NCBI GenBank assembly: GCA_907163375.1
Contig: CAJQUW010006252.1
Span: 62,001 to 126,000, forward strand
Reading direction: 5' to 3'
Length of the DNA stretch: 64,000 nucleotides
Origin: Prostheceraeus crozeri
Taxonomy: Eukaryota; Platyhelminthes; Polycladida; Euryleptidae
In this document: positions 59,724 through 64,000 of the stretch, piece by piece
How the letters are laid out: the number at the start of each line of letters is the position of its first letter
How positions within the stretch are numbered: the first letter of the stretch is position 1
Notes under the pieces: model-generated
Database searches by the model: none
Seen by the model: the letters and a program-made list of their open reading frames with translations, nothing else
What the model was told of the DNA's origin: nothing
Made by a program: the position numbers and the translations under genes

Positions 59724-61689
59724 AAGTAGTAGTTTGGGAGAAGTATTTCCGGAATCTCGGCCAGTTTGTATTCTAATCATTCATACTGATGAACATTTTA
59801 TGGCTGAAAGGCCTAGGCCATCCTAATATTTCAACATAGCGATGTTAAGCATCGCATGACATAAATCTGACATACGAGCATATTCCTTCTGGATACAGGC
59901 TGACAGGCTTCTAATGCTATATTTGGTCCTACATTAGTTTTTGTGATGATATGGGAAGAAGTAACCTAGACTTACTGAAGATTGCTGAAAATAAGTACGG
60001 TATGAAATAGCTGTTCAAGTCTGATCCATTATCTAAATGAGAATGCATCTTTAATGTTCCACATAAATTGCAAGGGTCACTTGGGATCGAGAATGATTTC
60101 ATGGAACAAAATAAAATGATACAGATCGGCTCACTAATGGGTTTCTCTGTTTTACACACTCATTCAACATATTCATGCAAGCAAATTAGCCTTAGATGTG
60201 TTTGTAATGAGTAAAGTCGCTTACCTCCACAAAATGTCCCATGGCGCAATGTCTGTATTGTTCGAACTTTGAATTAGCTTCATCAGTTGATTGACACGAA
60301 ATTATCGTGTAAAGCTCAACCTTACTTCCTATGTTGACTAGCCAAAGTCAATAGAAAAATATTTAAAAAGTCAATAATGGGGATTGCCGAGGAGTCACAA
60401 TAATGGCATTCTCAGATCAAATTCAGAATTTTGTGCTTAGAAATTCCCTACCAGGATGAAGTTTCATGCCAATCCGCCAAACAGATTTGGGAATTTTCAC
60501 TTCCGGATATCTCTTACAAGGTGGGATCCCTTCGTTTCTTCCTCAACAGTGTGGTTTGATAGCGGATGCCTGAGTATCGGTGGTTACAGCAAATAAGCAA
60601 ATGATTTATCATTATATTGAAGCGGAGAGGATGGTCAGGTTATCATTAAGTTATCAAATCCACTAACGACTTTCACAGATGCGTTAAATAATTTACCGAG
60701 ATGATAAATGTCATCGGTTTTCATAGTAGCAGATGTTGATGATAACGTGGACATTAAGTTTTGTCCTGCTGGAACACCACTGTCCTAAAATATATTGCGC
60801 AACTTGACCAACAATATTGCGGACAAATTTACACATTTCCCAACATATTTCAGTATCTGAAGAGTTGAATAGGTTAATGAAAAATTTATGAGGGTAAACT
60901 TCTTCCTTAAACTTTACTTTGGCAAACGAAACTAATGATATTTACAATTTCACATTCACGCTTGAAATTACTTCTGTATCTCAGTATTTCATCCACAATT
61001 TCATTTAAGAAGTGAATTACATCGCACAGAATCAAATAAACAGATCTTCAAAACTGATTCTATCATGGATTCGTTTGATTTTCAGAGTGAAAGACATCAG
61101 AAGCAATAATCGTCGAAATATTGACATTAAATCTCACAAGAACTTCATAAATACCGAGTTTGACTTAAGTAGAGTAGGACAAATATTGCAACACTTCCCT
61201 AAGGATATAAATTTCTTAAAACGAGTAGCATCACATTTACTGTAAAATAAATTCCATTACAATTCTTCACAATCCGTGAATATACTTTAAAATTGGAAAA
61301 GCATGTCCCAAAGGAAAGTACTCTGTCACATTCTTGTGATAGAATCGACATTATGTGGATTGCGCTCGACATAACCACTTCATCCAAAAGGTCCTCTTTA
61401 CGTAGTCGTGACATGAATGCTTCGAAATGTCTGTTAGTTTAGCTCAGTCGCTGACAATGGAATCCTTGACAAACATGGGAAAATCAAATAAAATGGAATA
61501 TAATTCTTGTTAATCTACTTGTTAACTTAATGACTAATTGAGCTTTCAATAAAAGAATTGAATGTTGAGGCATTTCACGCAGGCGGTTATATTTACTTAC
61601 ATGTATGTTTTCAGATTGGACCACGCTAGTAAGCCTGTTGGAAAGCATTGGTTTGCTGGCTGGTCCAAGGGTTCTGTGGTAAAGGGATG
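59724..61689. other. No recognisable gene
   Basis: AT-rich sequence with short frames only (for example 61012-61245 on the plus strand). Nothing with a motif, and no long repeat, is seen. Probable intron. Confidence 0.35.
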
Positions 61690-61840
61690 GACATGTCATC
61701 CAACGTTGCTGGTTGACCCCCTAGTAACACAAGGTTAGGGTTCTAACCTCTGCTGAGGCGGACAGACCCGCGCCCTGTACATTCTGCACCTCTAGACCGA
61801 AGTGTGGCCCTTAACCAACTGAGCTACCTAGCCCCACCAA
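61690..61840 (-). mobile_element. tRNA-derived SINE, second copy
   Basis: On the minus strand, GGTAGCTCAGTTGGTTAAGG is an A box. It is followed by CCACACTTCGGTC, GTACAGGGCGCGGGTCTGTC and CCGCCTCAGCAGAGG in the same order as in the SINE at 43510. The B box is degenerate (GGGTCTGTCCG). The tail is hard to define. The copies have diverged, so the family is not very young. Confidence 0.65.
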
Positions 61841-63069
61841 TTACGCTACTCCTTCGGTCATTCTTAATTGAATTGTGAAGAATAATGAAGTGCGTGTATA
61901 ATCAAGGACCCTGCGAATCGGGCGTTTTGTGAATCTCAAGTCTTCTTGTCTACAACCCCTGTGAGGTTGTTCTTTTTTGTGACGTGAAGTGCTTTTATTC
62001 ACACTTTTCAAATTATGAAGATATGGATGTGGACGGTGAAATATAGATACTAATGAAATATTGAAATAAATATATTGGCCTAATCAAATGGGCCAAAAAA
62101 TTAAATATAAAAAATAATAGGCCTAGTCAATGGCTTCATGAAGTCTCATATAGCTTCACATTGTAGAGTAACTGACTTTTCCTAATAGCACTTGATATGC
62201 CATAGTAACTACATTAAACTTTTGGCTATATTTGCGGAACGTGGGTGTAACAAATTCCTTGCAAAAGAAGTATACGAGTACATGATGCAGTGACATACTG
62301 TTTTAGTAACTGAAGAACGCTAATATCACTCAAAAGACACGACAGTACTTAAGAACCTATAATCGATCATAAAGGCTATCAGACATCAAAGTGTGTCAGT
62401 AACATTGATACTTAAATCCTAACGCTTGCGTAAAACTGAACTGACAATTTTCAATTATCATTTCAGACGTGAAAATTCGTCATGGCCATTCATTTCATCA
62501 TTTCTATTTGGTAATGTTGCACCAATAGCAGTGTCACGCTAGAAACAATTCCATTGTGATTCAAACACAGCACCTAAGCATAAACTGCTCTAAATATATC
62601 TAGAATGTTCATACTAAGTGTATTTTTGACCCAGATAAGAAATAATTACTTCTCCATAGATACACTCTAAAATCTTCGATCTCAGAAAATCCTTTCAGAT
62701 TCAATCATTTCTCGTATAATCAAAGCTTGAGGGAAGAGGACAGGCTAAATACGGAATCCCTAAAAGCGGAAGAAGAAAATGTATCAGGTTGAAGGCAAAA
62801 TAGAAGGAGGATGCGGACTGAATTAACAGTGCTAACACTCGCTTCATCAAGGATAATAATCGAACCGAATGTAAAATATTGATATACATGTATATTGGAG
62901 AATCAGGCACCTTCAGATGAGAAATGCGGTAATTGAAACAATTCTATAATCTGTCAAGAACAGCGAATAAAAGGAATATTTTAAGTCCTCTGTTAGACAT
63001 CTGTGATGACATGCACTAAACATTTGTAACTAGGACTTCTTTTCCCGTCAGGAACGTATTTATGTAATT
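61841..63069. other. No recognisable gene
   Basis: AT-rich sequence with no recognisable gene or repeat. Confidence 0.35.
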
Positions 63070-63255
63070 ATGAATTGTATATACTGCAAATTATTTCTTA
63101 ATTCAAATCACTGCCTCACCAAAATTTGTAGATATTTTATCCAATGCAATGCTTGCAGAAGCTCTTATGTGGGTGAAACTTGTCGTTGCGTGAGCACCTT
63201 ACTGATGATTCCTCACTTGCTTCAAGTTTTTTTATTTTCCTCACATCTTTAAGTC
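63070..63255 (+). pseudogene. Penelope-like GIY-YIG fragment
   Basis: Forward frames give IQCNACRSSYVGETCR and, after a one-base shift near 63185, LREHLTDDSSLASSF. This is the CxxC..YVGETxRxLxxREH motif of a Penelope-type GIY-YIG endonuclease. The fragment is small and directly abuts an unrelated LINE tail in the same orientation. Confidence 0.6.
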
Positions 63256-63284
63256 AAACTGTTTGTCCTGATGTTTCTTTTATT

Positions 63285-63976
63285 CAATGGTCTGCATTAC
63301 ATTTAAACTCCAATGCTGAATTGGTTGCATTGAGGATCGGCCTTGAGAAAGCCATGGAAGACCAGCGATGCGAAAACTGCAAAAACGTTGCTATCCGTCT
63401 TGATAATAAAGGTGTGATTGAAAAGATACGAAGTGGCCACCTGGACGTCAGAACATCAAACGAAGACCACCTTGGAACAGCCTGCAGAAAACAGCAAATA
63501 AGAATATTCTCATTCAATGGGTCCCCAGTCATGTTGGTGTACATTGGAATGAGATCGCAGACACGACTGCAAAAGATGCCACTAATCTAGACAAAAAAGA
63601 CATTCCTATCGATATCGACACAGTGAAAACAAAAATACGAGGAAGCCTTGCCAACGAATGGAAGAAGAACAACAGCCATTGGAAATACAAACATCATGAA
63701 GAAGTCAGCTTGAGTAGATCAAAACGCACCGAACTTGCAAGATACAGGACAGGGCTTTCTCTTCTTCTCAAGAAGTATCGCCATCGTATCGGCTTAGGAG
63801 AGGAGGCAATCTGCGATGAATGTGGCGAAGAGGAAAAAAGCCTGGAGCACAACCTCATCAAGTGCTCAAGATGGGATGTGCAGCGTTATGCCAGTTTCCA
63901 TACTATCCACCCGGACCCCATCCAAATATCCGCCACCCAGTTGCTGAACTATTTGAGGGCAATCGGTCGTCTCTAG
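63285..63976 (+). pseudogene. LINE C-terminus: RNase H plus CCHC
   Basis: The first frame (to about 63510) gives NAELVALRIGLEKAMED and NVAIRLDNKGVIEKI, the second and third parts of a ribonuclease H fold. A frameshift near 63505 moves to a frame reading ILIQWVPSHVGVHWNEIADT, the last part of the same fold with its final Asp. It continues to RSKRTELARYRTG and a CDECG-x7-H-x4-C zinc knuckle, ending near 63976. This layout belongs to I/Jockey-group non-LTR retrotransposons, in which RNase H follows the reverse transcriptase. The reverse transcriptase itself is missing upstream (replaced by the Penelope-like piece), so the copy is 5'-truncated and dead. Confidence 0.75.
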
Positions 63977-64000
63977 CGACTGACGTCAATGTGTCTTCAC

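Overview
The window is AT-rich metazoan genomic DNA dominated by mobile elements. It most likely comes from an invertebrate; an arthropod is possible but not proven. The only host gene I can name is the last coding exon of a Van Gogh-like (Vangl) planar-cell-polarity protein on the minus strand at 38907-39334, ending in the hallmark PDZ-binding tail SETSV. No other Vangl exon is visible up to 64000, so 39335-64000 is probably one long, transposon-filled intron. The sequence below 38907 would be 3' UTR and intergenic DNA.

Region by region: 1-16926 is a graveyard of DNA transposons (Tc1-like, mariner-like and several hAT fossils), two small LTR-retrotransposon fossils, a long fold-back palindrome and a 318-bp tandem duplication. 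16927-31827 is a Russian-doll transposon. The outer layer is a 14.9-kb element with a perfect 8-bp target duplication (CGTCACAC) and TAGTGAT ends. Inside it sits a 9.3-kb Mutator-like (MULE) element at 18466-27755, whose long terminal inverted repeats are arrays of a 192-bp satellite, the layout of Drosophila FB-NOF fold-back elements. Inside its transposase gene, between the second catalytic Asp and the Glu, sits an intact 2.07-kb Tc1/mariner-type element at 23516-25587, flanked by TA. Inside that element sits a 299-bp fold-back that resembles a Penelope terminal palindrome.

31836-51573 holds the Vangl exon, short MITEs and fold-backs, a (TA)n tract, a tRNA-derived SINE and two unrelated 161-bp tandem duplications. 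51574-53423 is a hAT element with a perfect 8-bp target duplication (AAAACCAG) and an oddly GC-rich core. 54981-64000 is rich in Penelope-like (GIY-YIG) remnants, an RTE-type LINE tail, an RNase H-bearing LINE tail, a second SINE copy and a second, nearly identical intact copy of the mariner-type element (56009-58081) in the opposite orientation.

The two mariner-type copies differ by three residues in 354 and both reading frames are open, so this family was active recently and may still be. I see no operons, CRISPR arrays or functional RNA genes. All family calls come from reading motifs by eye; no database search was run.
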